Below, piece after piece: positions 49,098 through 58,955 of a stretch of DNA of 64,000 nt. The stretch is from Cordylochernes scorpioides. Taxonomy: Eukaryota; Arthropoda; Arachnida; Pseudoscorpiones; Chernetidae. Position 1 is the first letter of the stretch. Each line of letters begins with the position of its first letter. A program made the translations under genes and the position numbers. The DNA lies in contig CP092863.1 of the NCBI GenBank assembly GCA_030710605.1, positions 120,385,586 to 120,449,585 on the forward strand, given 5' to 3'. Under the pieces are notes generated by a model. It was not told where the DNA came from, did no database searches, and saw only the letters and a list, made by a program, of their open reading frames with translations.

Positions 49098-49926
49098 GCT
49101 CTTGAAAAATAAATTTCGAAAAATGAAATAATAAATAGAACCGTTATTTCGCAGCTTTGTGTTTTATATATCATACATATTATAAAATATATATATGGCG
49201 CATATATTTTTTATAATATATTAAAAATACTATTTCCTTTTCAAAGAATAAATTCAAAAGATACACTATATCTCACAAACCTAGGAAATACCTGGAAGTA
49301 AACACAGACAATAATGAATTAATGCAATTAATTTGGCAACCCGACTGACGTGGCCAAACGACTCTGCCATCTTTTCCCGCCTTTATTAAATAAATTGCAG
49401 ACGAAGTAATAACAAGGGTGTGAGATAGAAGCTGCTTCGCTTGGTAAGATTTGAAGACAGAAATGGCTGCTTCTATGAATTTTTCAAAAGTATATTGTTA
49501 CCTACTTTCACAGAGTAAAAAGGAAAATTTATATTTTAATTCGGAGAGAGTTAAGTAAATATTTTGTTCACCAGGCAATGCTGCATATTTGCAAGGTTTA
49601 AATATTAATCATTGAGTAATTAGACTCTGTGGGGGCATTGTCACTTGATACTTTAACTGTCTTTAAAATAAGCAACGCTGCATTATTTTTGAGGCGTCTG
49701 TTTGAAGTTGAGAAAATGGATTTTTAGACTTAATTATTGTTTCTTTTTTTTTTTGAAGCTCTTTTGGATTTCGGTTTTTATTCTTAATTTTTTTAATGAA
49801 TAATATTCAGTTTTTACGTGTATTTTAGGTATTTATAATTATTCTAAGTTTATGGAAGCATTATAAAGCCCGAATGTCCTTCTGTCTGTCCACAAATCTT
49901 GTAATCAATTTTTAATATATTTCTAT
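49098..49926. other. Unassigned; E2F-like and TTCGTCTGC motif pair
   Basis: GGCGGGAAAAG (minus, 49371-49381) and TTCGTCTGC (minus, 49397-49405) repeat the motif pair seen at 9.7 and 59.3 kb. No open frame of interest. The rest is AT-rich. Confidence 0.35.
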
Positions 49927-50250
49927 AGCACGTAGTGGCTCGGTGGAAGGATGGTCTAAACCGTTGGTTTTCGACCGCTACGACCGGGGTTCGATTCCCA
50001 CATTGGGCACTTTTTTTCTCATAAAAAAAAAATGCTCCAATGGCCCCCGATTCTTGTAAAAGTCCAACCCCACCAGCGAGTGCAAGTAACCAAACAGGGA
50101 TTTGAAACATATGTAAGTGAAAAGTCGAACTGCTTTTCACATGTGTAGATATATGGCGCACTTACAGTAAAAGCAGTCGCCTATTTCCATCCACCATGAT
50201 TATCATGGCCTGTACCACATGTACTAAAGATAAGCAAAAAAAAAAAATAA
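49927..50250 (+). mobile_element. SINE S1, full-length copy
   Basis: The tRNA-like head (49927-50010) has an A box TGGCTCGGTGG (49936-49946) and a perfect B box GGTTCGATTCC (49988-49998), i.e. an internal RNA polymerase III promoter. The body has AATGGCCCCCGATTCTTG, CCACCAGCGAGTGCAAGTAA, CCAAACAGGGATTTG, ACTTACAGTAAAAGCAGTCG and ATGATTATCATGGCCTGTAC, and ends in GTACTAAAG plus an A-rich tail. At least eight further complete or partial copies are in the window. Confidence 0.85.
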
Positions 50251-50398
50251 TAATAGCACGTAGGAATCTGAAATTTGGTATGCTCTTCAGAACCCGATGA
50301 CAATGCAACTTGAAAAATGCAAATCCATTTATTTGAAAGCTTGCTGGTTCTCTGTTATCTTTTTCGTGAGTTATTCTCTAATTAGGGAAGTAATTATT

Positions 50399-50610
50399 TA
50401 CACTCATGGACAAAACTTAAGGGAATTGTACCTTTTAGCATGTATATAGGGATTGAGACAATAACTCTGAAAGATATTTGATACACAGTGACCTTTATTA
50501 AAGATACACGAGTTAACCAAGTGTGAACAAATTGCCTCTGTCTCCTAAAAATAAAAGACGGCCCTTGACATCAAAGACTTTCCACTTTCTTAAGTTTTCC
50601 CATGAGTGTA
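50399..50610 (+). mobile_element. Tc1-like MITE, single-unit form
   Basis: One unit with a small internal duplication (GATATTTGATACACAGTGACC), the non-repeated end and the outer tip CCCATGAGTGTA. About 210 bp, this is the basic element without array expansion. Confidence 0.85.
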
Positions 50611-50699
50611 GTTATAAAATAATTTCTGACTATGAGTAAAGACAATAGAAATATTTTTCAATTGAAAACAAACAAGCACTCTATACAATATATTAATTT

Positions 50700-50945
50700 A
50701 TATAACAGCTTGCACCACACTGATGAGGGCCAACAGCCCGAAACGCCTACGTGGTTAGCTTTTCTTGATTAATCAAGAATTGGTATTTGGACATATCTGG
50801 AATAATTAAAAATCAACGAATAATTGGTATTTATTCCGATAGATGGCGCAACCAATCAGTAACTTTTAGTTGCATAATCAGGAGATGTCTTTTTCTTTAT
50901 TTATTTACATATGACCCTAGTACAATATCACTTTTGTACTATTTA
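50700..50945 (+). mobile_element. Retrozyme-like element, subfamily A, single copy
   Basis: Starts in AACAGCTTGC, ribozyme, CTTGATTAATCAAG palindrome, ATTCCGATAGATGGCGCAAC, TAGTTGCATAATCAGGAGAT, CCTAGTACAATATC. The head before the ribozyme is missing. Confidence 0.8.
50714..50755 (+). ncRNA. Hammerhead ribozyme, subfamily A, degenerate stem III
   Basis: Stem I ACCACA / CGTGGT (5 of 6 pairs), CTGATGA (50720-50726), stem II GGGC/GCCC, GAAA (50740-50743). Stem III reads ACGCCT instead of ACGCGT and position 17 is A, which is permitted but not optimal. Confidence 0.72.
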
Positions 50946-51019
50946 TATATGTTGTGGCGAAGAAATAATTTATATTTTATTATTTAATTTAATTATTTAG
51001 GTGAAGAAAGAGAAAAAAC

Positions 51020-51310
51020 TCTTAAAAACACCTTCTAGAGATTTAGCAACCCACTGAAGACGCTGAGAACTATCTCAGAAAAGAAAAATATAGCAATAGA
51101 ACTCTATAATTTCTACAGATCATTTGTGAATAGATTCAAACACAAAAGAGGTAGTGAGGAAAGTTTTAGAACAGATATGTAAATAAATCCCTTTTCAAAC
51201 AAAGGCTCACGTGCACATGGGGAAAGGGAGAAAAAATTACAGTATTGTTTTGTTGTTGTATGGCGAATCCATACAGGGCAATGGGCCCTAATAAAAGCCT
51301 TTTGATTGAT
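51020..51310 (+). pseudogene. LINE pol C-terminal tail with 3' end
   Basis: Frame ending with TAA at about 51180: L-R-T-I-S-E-K-K-N-I-A-I-E-L-Y-N-F-Y-R-S, similar in position to the K-N-R-Y-I-A-M-A-I tail at 41.5 kb. The 3' end (TATGGCGAATCCATACAGGG, GGGCCCTAATAAAAGCC) is the same type as at 41610-41650. Confidence 0.6.
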
Positions 51311-51996
51311 TTAAATTAATTATTCAATGAGGACATCTAACACAGAATATTACTATGTATTTATGAAAGCATCATACATGGTTCAATATTCTCTAGCTGT
51401 AGATAGTTGTTTGTCGACTGGTCGTAATGACGTCATCAATAAATACCTCCACATCTTAACATATTCCCAGACTGTGATTTCTACGCTACAATATATATAT
51501 ATATAAAGCATATATCTATAAAATATAGGTAAATATGCAAATACGTACGGAGAGAAGGGAGTATGTAATATTGGTAAAAAAGAGGATCAATGGATATTTT
51601 TAACCCAAATGTTGACACAACTCGACCTGCATCATCGATTTGAAGGGAATTCCAGATGAGCCCACGCCGTTGAGTATGCAAATAGGGAGGGATGTACATA
51701 TATACATACATGCAGGTGTAGATTTATTCTACTTCCCCCATCAAATGGAATATATTACATTGGAAGACATATGTATATGCAAATTAAAAGCTTTTTCCGC
51801 TCCCTATACGGCTTTGAAATTCAAAGGCAACAAACTAGAAAAGTATATGAAGAAAGTCGAAATGGAATACACAATGCTGTTGTTAGTTGTTAATTTTCCT
51901 TGATAGATTTAATAGTATTTCGTAGAGAATTTAGGTGATTATAAATAAGTGAATATCAAATGTTTAAATTATATTTACATATTATTGATTATGTAT
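51311..51996. other. No gene seen
   Basis: It includes AATGACGTCATC (51425) and a 87-codon frame (51640-51903) with no recognisable features. Mostly AT-rich. Confidence 0.35.
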
Positions 51997-52125
51997 TTAG
52001 ATAACAAAAGACATATATTGGATTGAATAAAATATTTATTTGCCAATATTTCGGTTGGCTGAACGCCAAGGCATTACATTTGATGTATAAACAAACTCAG
52101 CGCCGCATAGTGTTATAATTCTATT
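51997..52125. mobile_element. GAAATATT-family foldback, single arm
   Basis: GACATATATTGGATTGAATA, GCCAATATTTCGGTTGGCTG and AACGCCAAGG. Here the stem II complement is perfect (GGTTGGC/GCCAACC on the minus strand). Confidence 0.65.
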
Positions 52126-52239
52126 ATCTAAAGATTTAAATATGCGTTGATCTATTTTCAGAATGATTATATATCTATATGTGCAAATAAGGCATCTTAA
52201 TTATTGTATAATAGATTATCTTGATATATATATATATTA

Positions 52240-52593
52240 CAAAACTATTTTAGAGGCGTAATATTCTTTTTAAAATAAAACAATTTCTACTGTCCTTACT
52301 GCGATGGAAAAATTAAAGAGAGGGCCTGGCTCATCAGTGGTGAACCCTCCCAGCGGTTTCGCCAGTTTAATCTACCATACCGCTGTTATATTGCATTTTT
52401 GGAACTTCCTTTTATAGTTGACTGTTGTAAGACTCTTGGAATGGGTATTTTAGAAGAACTATGGACATAAGCTTTTAGGACAGCAGAATTAAATATAATT
52501 ATAAATATATAATATGCTTCGAGCAATCGCTCTTCCGCAAATATCTCTAAAATAGTTTTGTAATTTGATAACAGATGGCGCGCTAGTGCATCG

Positions 52594-52647
<54 letters not shown>

Positions 52648-52880
52648 CAAGATTTTTATATATAAAAATGTAAAACTACTTTTGTTCCCCGTAGGTTCTT
52701 TAGGTAATAAAATAAATGTCTACTGCTTTTACTGCAATATTATAAATATGATGTGGCAAACACTCCTGGCGGTTTCGCCAGTTTAATCTACCATTGGCGA
52801 AACCGCCGGGAGTGTTTACCACCTGATGAGCCAGGCCCTCCCACTATTTTTATCGCAATAAGGACAGTAGAAAGTTTTTC
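52240..52880. mobile_element. Repeat P copies in inverted arrangement, with (TA)n
   Basis: Minus copy 52320-52375, a (TA)n microsatellite at about 52596-52641, then a minus half (52765-52785) facing a plus copy (52793-52850) across only a few bases. The end motif AGATGGCGCGCTAGTG is at 52573. Confidence 0.7.
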
Positions 52881-52927
52881 ATTTATAAAATAGACATTCG
52901 TGCTTTTATATTTGTGTTTATTATAAA

Positions 52928-53255
52928 TACACTAATGGACAAAACTTAAAGAAGTGAAAAGTATTTTATGTCGCCGTATTTTATTTTTTTGAAGTAAACA
53001 TAGGCAATTTTGTTCACACTTGGTCATCTCGTGTCTTCAATAAAGGTCACTGTAATATCTTTCGGAGTTATTGTCTCAATCCCAATATACATGCTGAAAG
53101 GTACAACTTCCTTATGTTTTTTTTTCATGAGTGTATATTAGTTATCTCGTGTGTCTTCAATAAAGGTCACTGTAATATTTTTCAGAGTTATTGTCTCAAT
53201 CCCGATATACATGATAAAAGGTACAACTTCCTTAAGTTTTGTCCATGTGTGGATA
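52928..53255 (-). mobile_element. Tc1-like MITE with two 118-bp units
   Basis: Non-repeated end at left (TACACTAATGGACAAAAC), two internal units, closing tip TTTTGTCCATGTGTGGATA. Confidence 0.85.
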
Positions 53256-53570
53256 TATGTAGATAAGTTAATCAGACACGCCCTAAGGGTGTATCCATCC
53301 AGGTCATCTAAAGAAAATCCAATCCAACCATAAGTCACACACCTAGAGGTATTGTGATCCAAAAAATTATGTAAGTTAATCAGTGATGGTAATCAAGAAT
53401 CTATCTATCTGTGTGTGCAGGAGCTAAACTATACTTTACAATCAAGTCAACTCTATATATGTCCAACCACAATATCTATCCAATCAGAGCACAAAAAAGA
53501 ACAGGACAAAATAAAGTCAACAAATACCTGTGCAATCAAACAACTGACAAACCAAAGAAACCAGCCAATA
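53256..53570. other. Flank of the minisatellite
   Basis: Mixed-composition sequence (CACGCCCTAAGGGTGTATCC, a near palindrome). Open frames continue from the minisatellite and are not taken as genes. Confidence 0.35.
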
Positions 53571-54700
53571 TCTGTTCAGCCAACAAACCAAAGAAGCCAG
53601 ACAATATCTGTCCATATTTGCGCAATCAAAACCCCAGGTCACAAACCAAAGTGCCAGCCAATATCTGTCCAACCATTAACCCAAAGAAGCCAGCCAATAT
53701 CTGTCCATATTTGCACAGCCAAAGTAACCAGCCAATATCTGTCCATATTTGCACAGCCAAAGTAACCAGCCAATATCTGTCCATATTTGCACAGCCAAAG
53801 TAACCAGCCAATATCTGTTCATATTTGCACAGCCAAAGTAACCAGCCAATATCTGTCCATATTTGCACAGCCAAAGTAACCAGCCAATATCTGTCCATAT
53901 TTGCACAGCCAAAGTAACCAGCCAATATCTGTCCATATTTGCACAGCCAAAGTAACCAGACAATATCTGTCCATATTTGCACAACCAAAGAAGCCAGACA
54001 ATATCAGTCCATATTTGCACAACCAAAGAAACCAGCCAATATCTGTCCATATTTTACACAACCAAAGAAGCCAGACAATATCTGTCCATATTTGCACAGT
54101 CAAAGAAGCCAGACAATATCTGTCCATATTTACACAACCAAAGAAGCCAGACAATATATATCCATATTAGCACAACCAAACAACCCAGATCACACAAAGA
54201 AGCCAGCCAATATCTGACCATAGTTTCACAACCAAAGAAGCCAGACAATATCTGTCCATATTTGCACAAGCAAAGAAGCCAGGCAATATCTGTCCATATT
54301 TGCACAACCAAAGAAACCAGACTATCTGTCCATATTTGCACAACCAAACAACAAACCAAAGTAACCAGTCAATATCTGTCCATATTTTACACAACCAAAG
54401 AAGCCAGACAATATCTGTCCATATTCACACAACCAAAGAAGCCAGACAATATATATCCATATTAGCACAACCAAAGAAGCCAGACAATATCAGTCCATAT
54501 TTGCACAACCAAAGAAGCCAGACAATATCTGTCCATATTTGCACAACCAGACAACAAACCAGATCACAAACCAAAGAAACCAGCCAATATATCTGTCCAT
54601 ATTTGCACAACCAGACAAGAAACCAAAGAAACCAGCCAATATCTGTCCATAGTTGCACAACCAAAGAAATCAGCCAATATCTGCCCAACCTTGAAACCAA
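53571..54700. repeat. 38-bp minisatellite, about 30 copies
   Basis: The unit is CCAGCCAATATCTGTCCATA plus TTTGCACAGCCAAAGTAA. Left copies carry GTAACCAGCC; right copies carry GAAGCCAGAC or GAAACCAGCC, and some are extended by ACAACAAACC segments. Since 38 is not a multiple of 3, translation passes through all three frames every 114 bp, and no frame has a stop on either strand, giving long spurious ORFs (up to 203 codons). Confidence 0.93.
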
Positions 54701-55190
54701 CCAGAACACCCCAGTCTATACCAGCAGGACAACCAACCTGACAATGAAACAATTCAACCCATATTTCACTCGACATTCAGTCCCATTAGCGGGTTACAAG
54801 TCGTTGCCTCAGCTAATTATGTCTTTTCGCTTAATTGGCTTTAATTGGTGCGCTAATGACGCCCCAAAGTTGTCTTTTTCTGCCTTCTCTCGCGTCACTT
54901 TGTCGATGTAGTGTTAATAATGTTTCTTTAATAAGCCCGCGTCGCCATGATGTCCAGATAGGTTTTGCTTGGCCAGGTTAGGTTAGGTTTAGGTAAGGTT
55001 AACGGCTTGCCGTGTTAGATGATGTTTGACTAATTGATGATCAGACATTATTAGCTTTTTTATAATGATTGGATTAGGGTAGGTTATGGGCCGTTATTGC
55101 CTCGTTAAAAGATAGTTAGTATTAAAGGATGGACTAACATAAAAAAAAAGATGTTTGTTTTTACTTTTTTTAGAATAGCTTCACTTCCAT
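54701..55190. other. Unassigned; short TTAGG-like run
   Basis: 54770-54915 is GC-balanced unique sequence. 54975-55005 contains AGGTTAGGTTAGGTTTAGG, a short degenerate run of the arthropod telomere motif TTAGG. Confidence 0.4.
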
Positions 55191-55460
55191 ATACAAATTC
55201 TGCTATTGAAGAAAAATTTTATCTTTTAAAAAAAAGTATGTCAAATGCGGGATTCGATCCCCGGGTAGCTATTGTAGGAAATTGGTTTATACCATTCATC
55301 CACCATTCCCTATTGATTTAAAAATAGACAAAAATAGTTCACCCCCCTCTATCGTCAAAAAATAAACAAAAACTGTAAAATTTATATTTTGCGTCTATTT
55401 TGACGGGAGAGGGAGACTTTTATTTTATACACAATATATCCCCAGTGGAAATTTTCACCT
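55191..55460 (-). mobile_element. SINE S1 head, minus strand, with foldback C end
   Basis: Reverse reading gives a tRNA-like head with B box GGATCGAATCCC (55248-55260) and the anticodon-arm segment. 55385-55420 (GTCTATTTTGACGGGAGAGG) is an arm of foldback C. Confidence 0.6.
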
Positions 55461-55559
55461 ATATTTCAGGTAAAATAAAATGGTAAAAAGATATTAGGAT
55501 GAAGCTGTCATATTCCAGTGGCAAAGTGTATCATTCTATCAATATTGTAGAGTATAATT

Positions 55560-55690
55560 TTTTATATTTTACTACTCTGTAAACTTCCATCATTGCTTAT
55601 CTTTTGTTTATCATTCATAGTTTGTTCTTGTCTGAAATAAATTGTTGTTTCATCCCGAAGTTTTGGTCTTCCCTAATTTTCCACGTGGCA
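55560..55690 (-). pseudogene. LINE pol C-terminal tail
   Basis: Same block as 43000-43118 (A-T-W-K-I-R...D-E-T-T-I-Y), mildly diverged. Confidence 0.55.
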
Positions 55691-55694
55691 ATAT

Positions 55695-56180
55695 AATAAA
55701 TCTGATAACTTCAGAGTATATATACTATCAGTGAATAAATAATAAAAATAATATATTTTGACTATCTTCAGAAGAAATTTGATAATACAGAGAGTATACT
55801 ATCAGTGAATAATTGTAAAATATTATTTTTGACAATTTTCAGAAATTTGATTACTCCAGAGATATATATTATCATACATAGAATAAATTAAAAATAATAT
55901 ATTTTGACCATCTTCAGAAAAATAATTATGACCCCAGATTATGTTTTAAAAAAAAATTGGCATATCTTTATCGTGCAACTGAAAGTCACAGAGAATATAT
56001 ACTATCAGTGAATAAATCATAAAAATAATATATTTTGACCATCTTCAGAAGAATTTTGATAACCCCAGAGTATATTAATAAAAATAAAGGCATCTCCTTA
56101 TCGTGCAACTGAAAGTCACAGAGAGTATATACTATCAGTGAATAAATGATAAAAATAATATATTTTGACCATCTTCACAG
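55695..56180. repeat. Degenerate tandem repeat with retrozyme-tail pieces
   Basis: About five irregular units containing ATACTATCAGTGAATAAAT, AATAATATATTTTGACCATC and TTCAGAAGAATTTTGATAAC. Two units include the retrozyme tail GGCATCTCCTTATCGTGCAA, showing that part of that element was captured and multiplied. Confidence 0.7.
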
Positions 56181-56780
56181 AAGGACCAAATTAATAAACC
56201 ACATGACATGAAAGAGGTCACATAAATATGGAAGTCCCCAAAGTTGATTGAAGGGTACAGACGATTGATTCTACTTTTTTTACCACCACGTCAAGATAAA
56301 GAATGGACCCAATTCATACAAACCCGTCCTGATTGATTACTCTGTGAGATTTCCTAAATATACTTCCCCCAGTGTATCTCCTTTTGAAAGGAGCGCTCAA
56401 GAAACTGACCAAACGACCACTATGAAGAAATTACCGAAACTTCTACTTAATACACTATTTTTTTATCTTTAGTATTTATTTATTTATGAGTGTTTAAGCT
56501 CTCTCATAACTAAGTCTCATATTTTATAAGATTTTTAGATCTCTTTTTATCAATAATGGATACTAAAAAAACTGTTTTGTTTTTTATTATCTGTGATTAA
56601 TGAATTCGCTTTTTATTTTTTACAAATAATATAAAGAATGATTGAAAATTCTTTATTGATATTTGTTTTTTATTGAATTATATCAAATATTTGATTGATA
56701 TTTAGATGAAGCAAACATTTTTTATATATTTAATTTAATAATTTATCTCTTTTTTTTTTTACTATATATATGTGATATTG
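56181..56780. other. No gene seen
   Basis: 56200-56450 is mixed-composition, 56450-56780 strongly AT-rich. No frame or repeat recognised. Confidence 0.4.
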
Positions 56781-56892
56781 TGTTGAGGTCCTGTCTGTGA
56801 TTAGGGATCCTGTCGACTATCTGTGATAATACGTTGAGATCCTTATCTGTGATTAGGGATCCTGTCGACTAGCTGTAATAATATGTTGGGGT

Positions 56893-57213
56893 TTAGTAAG
56901 CCTGTTGTAGAACCTCGTCGACTCTCGCTATAAGTTGTGGCAACCGAGGGTCAAACCTGTAGTAACCGCGAGGGACAGTCAGGGGTGGAGAGTTTTCCCG
57001 TACCTCTCTGCACCTTGTAGGATCTTTAACAGTTCTCACAGGGTACAGGCAGTCGTGGTCGAGGCAGAGTGGAAAACTGGGGATGTCCACACACACAAAA
57101 CGAAGAGACACAGTTGAAAGAAAGTTCCTTGAATAGATAAAAGCGAGCCAAAAGCAAAGATGGAGATTGAGAAGTTTTCTTACTGTTTTACATCGTCGAT
57201 GAGTTGGTGACAA
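56893..57213 (-). CDS. 106-residue ORF downstream of the core promoter
   Basis: The first ATG after the initiator (37 nt downstream) opens a 106-codon frame. It has a basic start (R-R-C-K-T-V-R-K), a hydrophobic stretch at about 15-30 (L-H-L-C-F-W-L-A-F-I-Y) and a hydrophilic C-terminal half with several prolines. I do not recognise it. If the surrounding block is an LTR, the frame is fortuitous leader sequence. If not, it could be a small secreted or membrane protein. The promoter position supports transcription but not translation. Confidence 0.25.
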   Translation of the reverse strand: MSPTHRRCKTVRKLLNLHLCFWLAFIYSRNFLSTVSLRFVCVDIPSFPLCLDHDCLYPVRTVKDPTRCREVRENSPPLTVPRGYYRFDPRLPQLIARVDEVLQQAY

Positions 57214-57246
57214 CCGGCGACACGCAGATGGGGAACTTACTGGAAC

Positions 57247-57281
57247 AACTGAACTGGCTGTTGCTACGCGGCCTTTTTATA
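57247..57281 (-). promoter_or_regulatory. TATA box and arthropod-type initiator
   Basis: TATAAAAAGG (57272-57281) and TCAGTT (57247-57252) on the minus strand put the initiator A (57250) 31 bases from the first T of the TATA box, the canonical spacing of a focused promoter. Confidence 0.65.
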
Positions 57282-57359
57282 CGACCGCTCTGACTAAGAG
57301 AATTGGGTCATGCACGTGTCGATGGACACTGGACACTGGCGACAGACTGGCGGCTAACA

Positions 57360-57735
57360 ATCTATCTTTAGAAGTTACTTTGTAAATCTCTCTCTGGCTC
57401 TTAACTCAGCTTTTAATCTATTATATAGTTTTTTATTTATTCATCCTCAGTACATTACATTTGGTGATGCAAGGAGACATGTCAATTATGCGTATAATTA
57501 GTTGTAGTTTATAATTAGTTCTATATACAACATGACAAGCTTGTTATACGTATTACATAATATAGGGTTATTGGTTTAAATTATCATATATATATATTTT
57601 AGTTTATTATTAATTTTTCTTTTGAGTGTTATCAAATATTTGATTGATACTTAGATGCAAGAAAAAATGTTGGAGATATAAATTTATGATTTTTTTCCTT
57701 TTTAATATATATATTTTTAGATTGTTATTAACTTT
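57360..57735. other. No gene seen
   Basis: AT-rich sequence. Confidence 0.4.
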
Positions 57736-57739
57736 TTTT

Positions 57740-57855
57740 ATTTTTTACTTATCCTTTTATTAGTCTAAATTAGACAAGATCTTGGAGGTCGTGTTCATAA
57801 AGAAGTTCAAGAATTCTTCTTGGTTCTCTGTAGAGAGATCCTTTATTAACTTTTG
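57740..57855 (-). pseudogene. LINE pol C-terminal fragment
   Basis: Inverted, diverged copy of 8811-8893 (GAACCAAGAAGAATTCTTGA, GACCTCCAAGATCTTGTCTA). Confidence 0.6.
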
Positions 57856-57877
57856 ATTTATAAAACCATGATGTATG

Positions 57878-58270
57878 GACGGTCAGTGGATGAGTGGTAT
57901 AAACCGTTGTTTTCTACCGCTACGACCCGGGATCAATTCCCGTATTTGGATTTTTTTTTCCTAATTGAAAAAATTGCTTCAATGGCTCCCGATTCTTGCA
58001 AAAGTCGTAAATTCACCAGTGAGTGCAAGTAACCAAACGGGGCTCTGGCATATTTGTAAAATGCAAAAGTTAAACTGCTTTTTACATGTATAGACATTAA
58101 AAAACCAAAGAAAAAATAAAAGATAAAAAGATCATGTGTTGAAATCAATATTAAAAATGGCATATCCTGATATACATGTATTATACTTACAGTAAAAGCA
58201 GTTGCTTACTACCCATCATGATTATCATGGCCTGTACCACCTGTACTAAGAATAGTTGAAAAATATATTT
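57878..58270 (+). mobile_element. SINE S1, full-length with internal insertion
   Basis: Head with diverged B box (GGGATCAATTCCC) at 57878-57955, body from 57975. An 80-bp A-rich foreign segment (about 58098-58182, ending like the retrozyme tail GGCATATCCTGATATACATG) splits the body before ACTTACAGTAAAAGCAGTTG. Confidence 0.75.
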
Positions 58271-58349
58271 ATATATGAAAATGTATTGTTTTGATGCAAT
58301 TTTATTGGTTCCTCTTTTGGTATATTTACATATATGTTTATTAGCTTAA

Positions 58350-58415
58350 ACACATTTTTGTCATTTCATGATTATCATGGCCTTTACAACGTGTACTAGG
58401 GATAGGCAAAAAAAA
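58350..58415 (+). mobile_element. SINE S1 3' end fragment
   Basis: ATGATTATCATGGCCTTTAC, ACGTGTACTAGGGATAGGC and an A run. Confidence 0.6.
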
Positions 58416-58640
58416 ACTAGTAGAGTATTTTTTACAAGGGTGATGTACAGTGCCATCGGTCTGAAGCATAATTAAAGGGAGAGGTGCCTCTTTTTGTACA
58501 TGAATATCATATTCCTGTAACTTATTGTTATAAGCCGTCAACTTTCGGTGAAAAACACCATGCTTGAAAGCTTACGTCTTAACCATCAAAAATATCAAAG
58601 TCGCCAAACGAACAAGTCACCATATGTATAAATCATTATT
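58416..58640. other. No gene seen
   Basis: Short spacer between two SINE copies; includes AAGGGAGAGGTGCCTC, shared with the foldback C outer flanks. Confidence 0.4.
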
Positions 58641-58642
58641 TT

Positions 58643-58955
58643 CATGGGGGGTTGGTGAAAGTATGGTCCAAACCGTTGGTTTTCGACCGCTACGACCCGG
58701 GTTCGATTCCTGCATTGGGCACTTTTTTCTGATAAAAAAATGCTCCAATGGCCCCTGATTCTTGCAAAAATTCAACCCCATCATGTTGAGTTTAAGTAAC
58801 CAAACGGAGCTCTGGCACATTTGTAAATGCAAAAGCTGAACTGCTTTTCATATGTATAGACATGTGGTATACTTACAGTAAAAATAGTCGCCAACCTCTA
58901 CCTATCCTGATTATCATGTCCTGTACCATGTGTACTAAAATTAAGCAAAAATATA
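58643..58955 (+). mobile_element. SINE S1, full-length copy
   Basis: Head 58643-58722 with perfect B box GGTTCGATTCC and the conserved ACCGTTGGTTTTCGACCGC segment; body as in the 49927 copy, ending GTACTAAAATTAAGC and AT-rich tail. Confidence 0.85.

Larger units (their letters stand above)
56781..57359 (-). repeat. Possible solo LTR, 579 bp
   Basis: Minus-strand sequence starting TGTTAGCC and ending CCTCAACA, GC-rich relative to the flanks, with a complete core promoter (next entry). Near the 3' end is a direct duplication (TCTGTGATTAGGGATCCTGT, twice). No target duplication or second copy was found, so LTR identity is inferred. Confidence 0.45.

Noticed and set aside
53411..54911. Long ORFs (up to 203 codons) with Q-P-I-S-V-H-I-C repeats
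   Set aside because: All frames on both strands are open because the 38-bp minisatellite unit lacks stops. There is no start context or unique sequence.
54975..55005. Telomere (TTAGG)n
   Set aside because: Only about three degenerate units; used only as weak support for an arthropod origin.
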